Shown: in pieces, positions 1-9,966 of the stretch
How positions within the stretch are numbered: the stretch's first letter is position 1
How the letters are laid out: every line of letters begins with the position of its first letter
Made by a program: the position numbers and the translations under genes
Assembly (NCBI GenBank): GCA_963575745.1
Contig: CAUYUJ010003540.1
Coordinates: forward strand, 1 to 64,000
DNA length: 64,000 nt
Direction of reading: 5' to 3'
DNA from: Prorocentrum cordatum
Lineage: Eukaryota > Sar > Dinophyceae > Prorocentrales > Prorocentraceae
Notes under the pieces: generated by a model
The model's database searches: none
What the model saw: only the letters and a program-made list of their open reading frames with translations
Told to the model about the DNA's origin: nothing

Positions 1-300
1 ACTGGGGGGGCGCTGGGAGGGATCCACTGGGGGGGGGAGGGGGGGGAGGGGTGCTTCGCGAAACATCAAATCGTCGGGGCGGAGGGGGCACTGGGCGCGG
101 AGGAGGCACAGGGCAGAGGTCCCGCTGGGGGGCGCTGGGGACCACTGGGGGGCGCTAGGGAGGTCCCACTGGGGGGCGCTGTGGGCAGAGGTCCCACTGG
201 GGGGCGCTGGGGACCACTGGGGGGCGCTGGGGAGGTCCCACTGGGGGGCGCTGTGGGCAGAGGTCCCACTGGGGGAGGGGTGCGTCGCGAAAAATAAAAC
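1..300. repeat. GC-rich satellite, CACTGGGGGGCGCTGGGGA units
   Basis: The stretch is built from units of roughly 20, 24 and 28 bases starting CACTGGGGGGCGCT, interrupted by a GTGCTTCGCGAAA / GTGCGTCGCGAAAAATAAAA box near 51 and 280. The same box, in the form GTGCCGTGCCGAAATAAA, recurs at 53.57-54.11 kb, so the two ends of the window carry one satellite family. A proline-rich reading frame on the minus strand is a by-product of the repeat. Confidence 0.8.
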
Positions 301-969
301 GGTCGGAGCTCTAGACACCCTGTGCAAGAGAATATTGTGTTTTTAGGGCTCCTGTCACGATGTTTTGCGAGGTTGTAGTTCTCTCGCGGCGTTGCATCCA
401 CCCCTGCCGGGGAGGAGGGGTCCTTTGTCGCCACGCCTGGATCCGCGCCGAGATTCGACATATTTGTTTAGGACCCCGCGACACATATAGCAACACGCAT
501 CAAAACAACATGGAACATAAAACAACATGAAGCCGCACAAAAACTACAAAACACTGCCGCTCGTCGTTCATATGCGTGAAATCATACAGCGAGGATGGGA
601 ACAACATGAATCTACAATAACGCACCCCAGGAGAGGTTTGGGGAGTGGAGGTATCCGGATTCTTGAGCTTCCCCCTGCCAGAGAGAGAACGTCGAACCCT
701 ACGTAGGGCCTACGTAGCTCTCCGACGGCGCGATGTTTTCATGTGGCCGTTTTTTTCCTGGATGTGAGCCTCGGGGGCCCGTGACCAGGCCCCGCGGCAA
801 AAAACGGTTCCAGCCCGTGGGAAGGGGTCGGGGCCTAGTGGGGCCGCAGCATGAAACATCGCATCGGCGGATCTTTTGGGGACGCCTCTCCGCTCGCATC
901 ACAGGGGCTCCTTCTCCCTCTTGCCAGGGGCCCCTGGGAGAGGCGAGCGAGGGGAGCTTGCTGAGGATC
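301..969. other. spacer without recognisable gene
   Basis: It holds the 22-base block 308-329 that recurs at 54117-54138. The rest is mixed-composition sequence with short open frames on both strands, none with a recognisable domain. I see no RNA gene. Confidence 0.5.
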
Positions 970-1130
970 TGACGGGCGGCTCGGGCGGGCCCTGCCAAGC
1001 GGGTCGGGCGGCCGGGCCCGAACGGGCGGGTTGGGTCTCGTCGGGCGGGCGGGCCCCGACGTGCAGGTCGGGCGGGCGGACCTGCACGGGCGGGCGGGGC
1101 CGGTTCTGGCCCTCTCGAGCCTCCCGGGGG
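970..1130. repeat. GGGCGG-rich low-complexity tract with short inverted repeat
   Basis: Runs of GGGCGGGC dominate. GTGCAGGTC at 1061-1069 pairs with GACCTGCAC at 1079-1087 across nine bases, giving a possible small hairpin. The G-run spacing would also permit G-quadruplex structure; that is inference only. Confidence 0.6.
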
Positions 1131-1186
1131 GGGGGCCCGCGTCGCCGCGGCTGGAGCCGTCCTCGCTGGTCAGGCCCGAAACCTGG

Positions 1187-1425
1187 GAGAGGCCTGGGCA
1201 GCACTCGGCGCCGTCGGTGCCTTTCTCTTCCCCCGCCCTGAGCTTGGCATCGCTCGGACGTGTGCATTTTTCCTTCGGCGAGGGCCATCGAGGAGCATCC
1301 TTGATCATTTGGCGAACAACCCACGCACGAAACCGAAAACAACACAGGGAATGGACGTCCGAGCGATGGCGAGGGCCTGGGCAGCAATCGGCGCCGTCAT
1401 TGCCTTTCTCTTCCCCCACCCTGAG
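1187..1425. repeat. direct repeat pair of about 55 bases
   Basis: 1187-1242 and 1371-1425 share GAGGSCTGGGCAGCA, then CGGCGCCGTC, GCCTTTCTCTTCCCCC and CCTGAG with few differences. The copies are about 184 bases apart. The sequence between them is not obviously repeated. No coding function is visible. Confidence 0.7.
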
Positions 1426-1514
1426 TCGTGTGGCGCTCCCAGGCCTGTTGCGGACAAGATTCATGTCCATATCCAGTGCTTGTTGGACATTTATGGAAGC
1501 GGCGCCACAAGGCT

Positions 1515-1582
1515 GAGGCGCACTGGATATGGAGAAAAATCGAGCCTCTAGGGGGCAAATTTATCCATATCCAGTGCGCCTC
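1515..1582. repeat. perfect 19-bp inverted repeat (hairpin)
   Basis: GAGGCGCACTGGATATGGA at 1515-1533 is exactly complementary to 1564-1582, with a 30-base loop. Further CCATATCCAGTGC-like boxes lie near 1468 and 1611, so the box alternates in orientation four times in about 150 bases. Confidence 0.85.
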
Positions 1583-1639
1583 GGATTTCTTGGGAAGGGA
1601 GCCCGGAACTCCATATTGCAGTGGATATAGACAGAAGTC

Positions 1640-2110
1640 TTGCCCGCACCCGTGCCCGTTCGGCACACCCTGTCAGCGCCTTGGGCCTCGGGGGCACGAC
1701 GGCGGCCACGTCAGCGACGGCGGCCACGAGCACGGCGCCTCGGCGGTCCGCGCCGCCTCAGCCGGGTCGTGGCTCGGCTCGTCGGGGCAGGGCACAGGAA
1801 GCGGCGGCGGTATGTCGGCAGCAGGTGCGCATGCCAGGGCTCGTTTTGACTCCTCCGCTTCGATCCCATTCGATTTCGATGGCTTCCGATTCCGATTCGA
1901 TTCGACTTGGGATTCCGATATGGGTTCCGATTTCTTATTGGAGGCATATTCGCATGCCGATTTCTGCCAATTCGACCTTTCCGGATTCGGCTGCCGATTC
2001 CCGCCGATCCGACTCATGTCGACTTCCGACCCGACTTGTCGATTCGGTTCTGGGCTCTCCTGCGCATGCGGCACGAAGCCGAATGCGATGCCACGCGGCG
2101 AGCACAGGCG
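1640..2110. repeat. GC spacer followed by degenerate CCGATTC heptamer repeats
   Basis: 1640-1850 is GC-rich with no convincing gene. From about 1855 to 2060 the boxes CCGATTTC, CGATTCCG and GATTCGG recur every 7-12 bases. Open frames here occur on both strands and follow from the repeat, so I do not call them genes. Confidence 0.6.
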
Positions 2111-2600
2111 CATGCGGAAAGGCCGGAGCGGGCGGGTTCGGAGGATCGCGCCGCATCGCCGATGCAGGATCCCGATGTTCTCCGTGCCGACGTGGCTGGT
2201 GCATCGGCGGTGCGGCGCGATCCTCCAACCCCATCTGCTCACACCCTGTGTGGGCGGCCCATCTCATCACTTCTGTATCGGATGATGATTGCTGCTGAGT
2301 TCTTCGCATTTCTACGCATGAGTTGAACTATGCGTTCCGTGCTATAGCCACTTCTAGGCCTTCAGTGAGCAGACCACGCCAGAGCATATAAAACCCAATT
2401 TTCTCTTGCACCGCTTGGCCCAGTTCCCTGGTCTTGGATTCCTTCAGCCGCCTTTGGGCGTCGCCCGGGTTCCCAAGTCTTGATCCTTGTGTATCCATGT
2501 CCTTTCTCGGTCCCTGGTCTTGTTCCTTGCCTTCCTTTCTCGGGTTTCCTGCTTTTGTTCCTCGGGTTTTCCTGTCTTTTTTCTTGGGTTACCCGGTTTT
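2111..2600. other. spacer, no gene seen
   Basis: Pyrimidine-rich sequence with scattered TCTTGTTCC-like words after 2400. No domain, RNA gene or clear repeat boundary was recognised. Confidence 0.4.
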
Positions 2601-2835
2601 TGTAATGCCAGGCAATGCCAATCATTGCCGAGTATTGCCAAGCACAGTCGAGCAATGTCAAGCAAGTCCAATCAGTGCAAAGCAAAGCAAAGCAATGCTC
2701 AGCAACGTCAAGCAACGCCTAGCCATTCCCAGCAACGTCAAGCAACGGCCAAGTGCTGCCAAGCAGTGCCAAGCAATGCAGGGCAGGGCAGAACAACTCC
2801 AGGTGCCAAGCAGTGCCAAGCAGTGCGCCCATGCA
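2601..2835. repeat. degenerate GCCAAGCA / AGCAATG short-unit repeat
   Basis: The words GCCAAGCA, AGCAATG and GTCAAGCA recur throughout with variable spacing of 5-15 bases. It is old, diverged simple sequence. The open frames across it are repeat-derived. Confidence 0.65.
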
Positions 2836-2914
2836 GTCGGCTTCCCCCTAGTCTGGGACGCGCCGGGCTCATCCTTCCCGGGGATGAAGAGCCTGCGTGA
2901 CCCCTGCAGCACCG

Positions 2915-3080
2915 ACAGCCAGCGCATAGGGCGGCCACGAGGCGGCGGCGGGCGCCCGCCGCGCGAGAACCTCCGGATCCCAGCCGGCGCACGGGGCGGC
3001 GGGGAGGCAGCGACGCGTGCCCGCCGCGCGCAAGTTGCGGGATCCCAGCCAGCGCACGGGGCGGACGAGGCGGGGACCAG
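2915..3080. repeat. 60-66 bp tandem repeat, about 2.5 units
   Basis: Units begin CAGCCAGCGCA or CAGCCGGCGCA near 2920, 2981 and 3047. They carry GGGCGG, a GCCCGCCGCGCG core and GGATCC. Spacing is about 61 then 66 bases. Confidence 0.6.
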
Positions 3081-3142
3081 CGCTCACCCGGTGCGAAACA
3101 GCGGGGAGCCCGCCCGCCCAGATCCGTTGAGTGAGGCGTGTG

Positions 3143-3487
3143 AGGAGGAGGAGGAGGAGGAGGAGGAGGAGGAGGAGGAGGAGGAGGAGGAGGAGGAAGA
3201 GGAGGAGGGAGGAGGAGGAAGAGGAGGAGGAGGAGGAGGAGGAAGGAGGGGAGGAGGGGGAGGGGGAGGGGGAGGTGGGAGGGGGAGGGGGAGGGGGAGG
3301 GGGGATAGGGGGAGGGGGTGAGGGGGAGGGGGGGAGGGGAGGAGGAGGGGGGAGGGGGAGGGGAGGCGGGAGGGGGGGAGGGGGAGGGGGAGGGGGGAGG
3401 GGGAGGTGGCGAGGGGGGAGGGGGGAGGGGGGGCAGGGGGGGGGAGGGTGGGAGGGGGGGAGGGGGGAGGGGGGGGAGGGGGGAGGG
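3143..3487. repeat. GGA to GGGGGA purine microsatellite
   Basis: (GGA)n passes into G-runs interrupted by single A, T or C. Long Glu/Gly or Pro/Ser frames on both strands are artefacts of composition. Confidence 0.95.
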
Positions 3488-4600
3488 GCAAGCTAGGTGC
3501 GCTCTCGTCATATCTGATATCCTACCCCTCCCTCCCATCCCTCAACATGGCGTAGATCCCCTCTCTACTCGCACAGTCGGATGTCGAGCAGGGCAATGAT
3601 CCCGAAAGGGTACGCGATGCATTGTAGAGCACGGCATGGCATGGCGTAGAAGAGCACCGCAAAGCGTAGTATCAACCTAACATTGCATTGCATGCCGTGG
3701 CATGGCACGGGAAATGACGCCAGCGCTGCAGCGGGAGCACGAGTCGAAACGAGCGGAAGCGCGGAAATGAGGCCAGCGCTGCAGCGGGAACACGATTTCG
3801 GAACGAGCCGCAGCCCGGAAATGAGGCCAACGCTGCAGCGGGAGCACGATTCGGAACGAGCGGGGCCCGAAATGAGGCCGGCGCCTCAGCGAGAGCAAGA
3901 GCATTTTGAAACAAATGCAGGCGAAAACCCAACTCCGGGGAAACTTGTGTGTGCGTGTGTGTAAAAACAGTACGCGGGGGGGTCGGCCACTGTCAAACCG
4001 TCATCAGGGGAAGAGGGAGAGTAGTATTCATATTGAGTAATTGGGAGGGTGGAGAAGGGGGCGAGGGGGGAGGGGGGCGGGGGGAGGGGGGGGGGGAGGG
4101 GCAAGCTAGGTGCGCTCGCGTCTGCGTCATCTGACATCCTACCCCTCCCTCCCATCCCTTACCATGGCGTAGATCCCCTCTCTACTCGCACAGTCGGATG
4201 TCGAGCAGGGCAATGATCCCGAAAGGGTACGCGATGCATTGTAGAGCACGGCATGGCATGGCGCAGAAGAGCACCGCAAAGCGTAGTATCAACCTAGCAT
4301 TGCATTGCATGCCGTGGCATGGCACGGGAAATGACGCCAGCGCTGCAGCGGGAGCACGAGTCGAAACGAGCGGAAGCGCGGAAATGAGGCCAGCGCTGCA
4401 GCGGGAGCACGATTCGGAACGAGCGGGCCCGAAAATGAGGCCAGCGCCTCAGCGAGAGCAGCATTTTGAAAAAAAACATGCAGGCGAAAACCCAACTCCG
4501 GGGAAACCTGTGTAAAAAAAAAAAAAACAATACGCGGGGGGGGGGGGGGGGTCGGCCCACTTTCCCACTTTCAAACCGTCATCAGGGGAAGAGGGAGAGA
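3488..4600. repeat. 613-bp tandem duplication with internal 52-bp subrepeats
   Basis: Copy 1 is 3488-4021 and copy 2 is 4101-4600. Both start GCAAGCTAGGTGCGCTC and end in ACCGTCATCAGGGGAAGAGGGAGA; a G-rich run separates them. Each copy contains units of 52-54 bases starting GAAATGAGGCCAGCGCTGCAG. Copy 1 has four units (near 3712, 3765, 3819, 3870) and copy 2 has three, so one unit was gained or lost after duplication. No gene is evident. Confidence 0.85.
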
Positions 4601-5834
4601 GGTCGGATGATTTGGAGGCGGGGTGAGGTGGAGAGAGGGAGCCCCGGGCGCGCACTGCACCGTTTGGCGAACGTGGAGCCCACCCCAGAACTCCCCGCCT
4701 CGAGGGAAGAATCACGATGACCACCACCAAGATGTCGCGGGATCTTGTCGAGGTCGATCTTGGTCATGGTCCCTGCGGGCTGTCGCCGATCCTGCGCCTC
4801 CGCCTTCTCCAGCCCGCCTCCCTTCCTCCCCTGCTCCTCCCTCCTCTGCGGCCTGCCCCGCCGTGGCGCCCCCTGCCTCTGCCCCTGCCGCCGCCGCTGC
4901 CCCTCTCCCTCCCCCCTCATTCCCTGTCCCTTCTCTTGCCCATGAAGCGAGTGCCCCTCCACGCCCCTCTCCCTCCCCCCTTCGCTCCTCCGTCCTTTCT
5001 GGTCTGCGGCACCCCGGCTCCCTCAGTCGGTTGGCATCGACTGTGCACCCGATTGCACTCGCCTGGCCAGGCACCCCCTGGGCCCAGGAGCGGCCGCCAG
5101 GAGGGCGTGCGCGCCGAGCCTCGGCTGCCCAGGACGGCCCCGGCCAGCACCGACCCGTGCAGGCGCAGAGCTGGCGCCGCACCACCCCGCGCTGCCTCTG
5201 CAGCGCCTCTGCGGCTCCGCCCCGACGCGCCGCCTGCGTGCGGCCCCGCTGCGCTGCCCGCGCGCTGCGCTCCGCGCCGCGCGCCGCGCCGCGCTCCGCG
5301 TCGCGCTCCGCGCCGCCGCTCCGCCTCCCCGCGCGCGATGTTCCGCCGCGCCGCGCCGCGCGCGCTGCTCTGCGGCGCCGCGGGCGCGCTGCTGCGCGGC
5401 CTCCCGCGGGCGCGGGCGGCGGCGGCCGAGGGGCCTCGGCGGCGCGCCGGGCCGCGGCCCTGGCGCCCGCCGCCCCCCGGCCGAGCGCGGCCGCGCGGCT
5501 GAGCGCGCCGCGGGGCGGTCTGCGGCCGGCGCGCCGGTCGGTGGCCGCCGCGGCGGGCGCCGCTATCATCCATCTCCGGCGCGCCCCCAGGGTCGTGAGC
5601 TCTCTTGTCGGAGGTGGACAGAGCGCCCACCCCAACCCGTCGATTAGTGAGCTGTCTCTTCTTGGTTCTCGAGGGGGCGCCGCGGCCGTCGTTTTCCAGG
5701 CTTGCGCCCGCCAGGTTTTGGCCCGAGGTCGTTTTCACGAAGCCACGTTTTACTAAAGGGGGGTCTGTCCACCCCCGATCTTTTCGGGAGATAGACCACG
5801 GGCGGCTGACCTATGGTTCGAAGAATAACAAAGC
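4601..5834. other. CpG-dense GC block, no firm gene
   Basis: Very GC-rich sequence with CGCGCTCCGCGCCG-type runs near 5250-5340. Several long frames overlap on both strands and consist almost entirely of Ala, Arg, Pro and Gly. That is expected from composition, so I call no gene. The only hint is the plus-strand frame from the ATG at 5338 to a stop at 5500-5502. Its Arg/Ala/Leu-rich N-terminus would suit an organelle targeting peptide, but no downstream domain follows. Confidence 0.4.
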
Positions 5835-6000
5835 ACATAAACATAAACTTCCGACGCTCCGCGCGGATTTCTTGGACCCGCGCTGGGACCCCCCTGGCGG
5901 CGCCTCTGGCGCCGCCCCTGTCGCGCTCGGCGGGCCAGGGAGGGGGTCCAGCGCAGATCCAAGAAATCCGCGCGGAGCGCCAAACAATTATGTTTATGCA
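5835..6000. repeat. foldback (inverted-repeat) element, about 58-bp arms
   Basis: The left arm 5835-5892 begins CATAAACATAA and contains GCTCCGCGCGGATTTCTTGG. The right arm 5943-5999 is its reverse complement with a few mismatches, ending TTATGTTTATGC. The centre is about 50 bases of GC-rich sequence. A related palindrome lies at 14741-14798, so this is a family of small non-coding foldback elements. No target-site duplication could be fixed by eye. Confidence 0.8.
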
Positions 6001-6174
6001 GTTGTTCCTTCTTCTGAATGGTCGTGCTCTGATGAGCGCAGTGGGCGCTTTGCACGGCAAGCCGCTACCATGGGTCAGTCGCCCCTGATCTGCAGTTGTG
6101 ATCGTGAGAGACAGTCCCACCACAGAGCTCCGACGGTATATTATGTTCGATCCTGGCGCTTTGGTTCGAGGAAT

Positions 6175-6221
6175 CCCTAAACCCTAAGCTCTAAACCCGT
6201 GTAGGGTTTAGGGTTTAGGGG
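6175..6221. repeat. interstitial telomere-type repeat in inverted arrangement
   Basis: CCCTAAACCCTAAG, then CTAAACCC, is followed at once by GTAGGGTTTAGGGTTTAGGG. TTTAGGG is the telomere repeat reported for dinoflagellates and plants. The C-rich strand lies left and the G-rich strand right, so the site can fold into a hairpin of telomeric repeats and resembles a tiny head-to-head telomere junction or a repair scar. Confidence 0.85.
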
Positions 6222-6771
6222 GCGTCCAAGAGGAGGAGCGAGGACCGAGGGTTGGGGGTAGATCTCATGACCTGGGCCCTGTTGTCTCCAAGATTCCATC
6301 GCCGCCCCTTTTTCTCTCAGCGCGTCTCGTTCAGGAGGGGAAACACACACAGGCACAATTGTCAGTCGATTCCCAGGAAATCTGCGACAATATGGGAAGT
6401 GGGGGGGAAGGCAGAAACCCAGAAAATATGGGAAACAATGGGAATATTTTTATTTGTGTGTACTTATTTGTGTGTCCTGGGGCCCCTTCACTCGGGGCCC
6501 TCCATCGCCCGCGTGCGTTCCTGGTGCCGTGGCCCGAGAAATCCCCCCTCTTCTGAGGCCGCCTCTCTGTTGCCGCACCTGACCTCCTGGGGCCCGTCAT
6601 CGGGCCCCAGAGAGGTGTGCGGGCCCCCCGGAGGTCGGGTGCGTCACTCAGAGGGTGAATTACCGACCCTCCTCCTCCTCCTCCTCCTCCCTCCTCCTCC
6701 TCCTCCTCCTCCTCCTCCTCCTCCTCCTAGCTGCCGCTTGGGTTTGACCAGCTGCGCAGCACATCGGGCCA
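6222..6771. repeat. spacer ending in (CTC)n microsatellite
   Basis: 6222-6660 contains no recognised gene. 6666-6728 is (CTC)n with one interruption. The LINE remnant begins just after it. Confidence 0.6.
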
Positions 6772-7070
6772 ATGAATCACCCCTTCTGGCCTGTTACATT
6801 CCTGACAGTCGTTGGGGCTCTTGGGCCAGCCTTAGGCCCGATGGCGTCTCGCATTCTGTCTACCCTCCTCTTCAACCCGTTGCACGCCAGCGGGGATCGC
6901 ATGATTGAATTATTGGATGAGTTTCAGAGATTGGATTTGATTGGGCTTGCCGGCACCCAGCTGCGGGAGATCGACGGAGAGGGCTACCGAATGCGGCTCA
7001 GCGGGCTGCCCAACTCGTCTCTCCAGATGGCCGAGCATATGCGGAAATCTTCTGGGATCGAGATAAGCTG

Positions 7071-8825
7071 ATGAGTAATTTTCAAGGGGGGGCGCTTCGA
7101 GAAGCTTTTCTGAGGGAGGTTGAGGCTCGACTTCAGGCTGAGTGGCCCCAGGCTGAACATGACGACCCGAACCCTACTGATATCTTGTATCGCCCGGACT
7201 GCATCTTTCGGAAGGTTGGGGCCGTGCGCTTCTCCAAAGGTCCACCGTCGGGCTCCACGAGGTCGGTTTTGACGGGCCAGAGGCTAGAGTTCCTTCGACA
7301 GCGCCGTCGGATTCGGGAACGACTTACCCTGGACCTCCATGATTCTGACTTTCAGAAGTGCTGCGATGAGCTGAAGAGGATCTCACAGGTCTGCAAGCGT
7401 CTGCATCGGGAGGCTCGCAATCAACGGCGCGAGCAACTTGTTGAGGAAATTTGGCAAGATTGGCGGGTACGGGACCTTGCTAATGTTCATTTGCTTTCTC
7501 TTCGGCTGGCGGGTTCCAGATATGGTGGAGCTCGACGCGATTTCTCTCGACTTGACGGCATGATGCCCAGCTCTGATGAATGGCTTGCGGTTCTATCTCG
7601 ACCAGGTGGGGAAGGGGGGCTTCAGGCACATCCAGCCATCTGGACCGAGATGCAGGATCTGCGGCAAATTTGGCGTCGACCCCCACCCGGCCTGGGCCGA
7701 CCTGGTAGGCTTCAGCAGTCTTGGAATCAGGCTATGATTGAAATTGAACTGTAGCAGAGATACGCTAAGCGAGCTGCCAAACGTCGCAGTGTTCCTCCTT
7801 GGTCGGTACCTTTGGAAGTCTGGTATCTCTCTCTGATCACTCTTGAATCTCCAGCAGCTTCTGAGCAACGGGCGGGTCTAGGCAGCGATCGCAACATCAC
7901 AGATGCGGTCTGCGTGCGTCAGTGGCTGCACAAGGCTTTGATGATGATCCGATATTGGGGCACGGTCCCACCTATTTGGACTTGCATTAAGGGCTTCGCT
8001 ATCCCAAAGTCAGTCGTACCTGGGCCGAAGGGGAAACGCATGGTCCACGGGCTAGACCCCCTGAGCAAGGGCTTCTTCGAGGGGCTCATCAGGGTGGGGC
8101 CCGAGTTCCAGGATTCTGAGTGTGATCATGGGTTTCTGAGGTATCGGAGAAGGGAGGACGCCATCATCAGTAACATGTGCACTTCGTGGCGTCTCACGGC
8201 TGCTGGCTTTGCGTGGTGCGATTCCCTTAAGGACTTAACAAACGCGTTCGCCTTGTCCCACTGGTCTAGCCTGGACGCGGCTTGTAGAGACCTGGTTCAG
8301 CCCCGAGATGTTCAGCTTTGTAAACAACGGCATCAAGTTTCGGGTTGTGTTCTACCTGCTTCGGATGGGGCCTTCTTTCTTCGGCCTGGGTGCGGCAGTC
8401 TTCAGGGGGGCTCCTATGCGGTGAGGTCGTTCGTTCGAGTCTACAAACCGCCCGTCGGTAGATGGGTGGAGAGTTTCCAGGAGTACGACGAGGAGGGGGG
8501 AGGCAACCTGTAGGCCACCATTCCAGAGGACATCCTCCCAGGCCCCCAGAAGCTCTATTTGGGGTTGCAGAAATTCGCTGAAGACTTGCTCTCAACAGTC
8601 ATCGTCGGGCCCCCTTTTCGGATCGACCGCTTCGAAGACTTGATGATGACTAACAGTCGCATGTTGGATGAAGAGTTGTATCGAACCGAACTCCAGCGGG
8701 ACATCGGGAAGCAGGAGGCTTTGATCCAGGTCCCGTCTAGCTATCGTTGTCGGGCGGCTGCCTCTCTGCATGTGCAGGACACCGAGGTTTCAGATGAAGC
8801 TCGATACCTTGGTCCCCATATTTAA
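7071..8825 (+). pseudogene. LINE reverse transcriptase domain, nonsense-interrupted
   Basis: This part would copy the element's RNA into DNA at the insertion site. The single frame holds an Arg-rich linker up to about 7750, then RT blocks: IPKSVVPGPKGKRMVHGLDP (blocks 1-2, about 8004), DLTNAFALS with the motif A aspartate at 8232, GCGSLQGGSYAV (motif B), and KFAEDLL at about 8574 where YADD is expected (motif C). The second motif C position reads E-D rather than D-D, which would impair catalysis. Two TAG codons (7752, 8511) interrupt an otherwise open frame, and a frame change follows at about 8825. DLTNAF-type motif A matches LINEs I know from dinoflagellates. Confidence 0.85.
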
Positions 8826-9234
8826 CGGCGGCCAAGACCTTCAGTGCAGAACTGGTTCGTCGCGTGCGCGCCGTGAAGACAGCTTTCTTCCGACTCGGCC
8901 ACTTCTAGTTTCAAAAAGGCGTTCCTCACAGATGGAAGCGATGTGTTCTCCTATGCCACGTTCTTAACGCTGCTCTCTCGGGCGTGGGGGCGTTCGCGCC
9001 GACTGCTTCGCAGATCCGCACCCTGGAGTTGGCAGTGGCTGGGCTGGCTCGTCGAGCGATATGGGCGGGGGGGGGGGGGGCTGGGGGGGGCGGGCGGCGA
9101 GCAGAGGTGTCTGACGACGGAGGGGGCGATGCGGTGGTGGAGGCTCGCGCCCCTTGCGACCGAGCTGCGGCGAGTTCGACGGCTTCGATGGCTCCAAGCT
9201 TGCGTGCGAAGGCCAGGGTCTCACAAGCAAATGA

Positions 9235-9925
9235 TTGCGGCGGTCTTCGGCGCCGTCCCGTACGAGGAGGAGGGGGTCTTTCTTGGCTAACGGGCCCTTG
9301 TCTGCGGGCGCCAATCCTTGGGCTAAGCAGTTCTATGATGATGTCGTGGAGCTCACCAAGTGGAGCGAGGACGCGGCCTCTCGTTGGGCCAGAGCGGGGG
9401 GATCGCTTTTGCAGCTGTTCACCTCGGGGTCGGTCAGGACTTCACCAGAATTGATGTGGGGGGTGCTTCGGAGCCGTCATTTCGAGGTCGAGATCGTTCC
9501 CCCAGGTTTAGATATCTCGTTCGGGGGCCCGCAGGAGCTCGAGGATGGCGCCCTTAACATTTCCCTGCCCTATAGGTGCCCGTGGCAGTGGGGGGAGGGG
9601 CCCTGCGGGGCCGCGTTCGCTACTCGCAAAGGTCGAGTTAACCGCCTTCGGCAAGTTCACGGGGCCCTCAAGCTCCCCCAGTTCCTCGCCATTGCGAACC
9701 AGTGTGTATCTTTTGGGAGAAGTTCTGGGATCGGAAGAGTGCCCAGAAACACTTGCAAGGGGCCCTCTTGCTCGGGCGTTGCTTGGCCGAGACGGCCTCT
9801 ACGCTTCGTCCACTTGCTGTTCCTGATCATCTCTGTTGTGCTATGTGTGGCTCAAGTTGTGAAACCTTGGAGGCGTGCAACGCCCGCGCCTGTTCTCACC
9901 TTCCTTTTCGGCCTCGAGTCCAGAA
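9235..9925 (+). pseudogene. LINE C-terminal zinc-finger region, frameshifted
   Basis: One frame gives YRCPW...GPCGAAFATRKG...HG and a second finger start at ANQC near 9690. The next frame continues with RKSAQKHLQGALLLGRC and then LCCAMCGSS...CSHLPF. Three Cys/His clusters of this kind sit at the C-terminus of dinoflagellate LINE proteins and probably bind nucleic acid. A frameshift near 9700 separates finger two. After about 9925 the similarity stops and a different frame takes over. Confidence 0.65.
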
Positions 9926-9966
9926 AGTTCGGCGCAGTCGTGGCCCGCGGATCCCAGAGCGTCGCC

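Larger units (their letters stand above)
6772..9925 (+). mobile_element. decayed LINE (non-LTR retrotransposon)
   Basis: Three conserved parts lie in order. An endonuclease-like N-terminal remnant sits at 6841-7070 (FNPLHASG, then LDLIGLAGTQ). The reverse transcriptase runs at 7071-8825. The C-terminal zinc-finger region spans about 9540-9925. Most of the endonuclease domain is missing at about 7070, where the frame also changes. The RT frame is long but carries in-frame TAG codons at 7752-7754 and 8511-8513, and another TAG at 8906-8908 after a frame change. A G-run near 9065-9096 breaks the frame again. The element is therefore inactive but not ancient. Confidence 0.85.

Noticed and set aside
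4623-5756. Overlapping long frames on both strands as a host gene
   Set aside because: Residues are almost only Ala, Arg, Pro, Gly and Ser, as GC-rich DNA gives; no domain.
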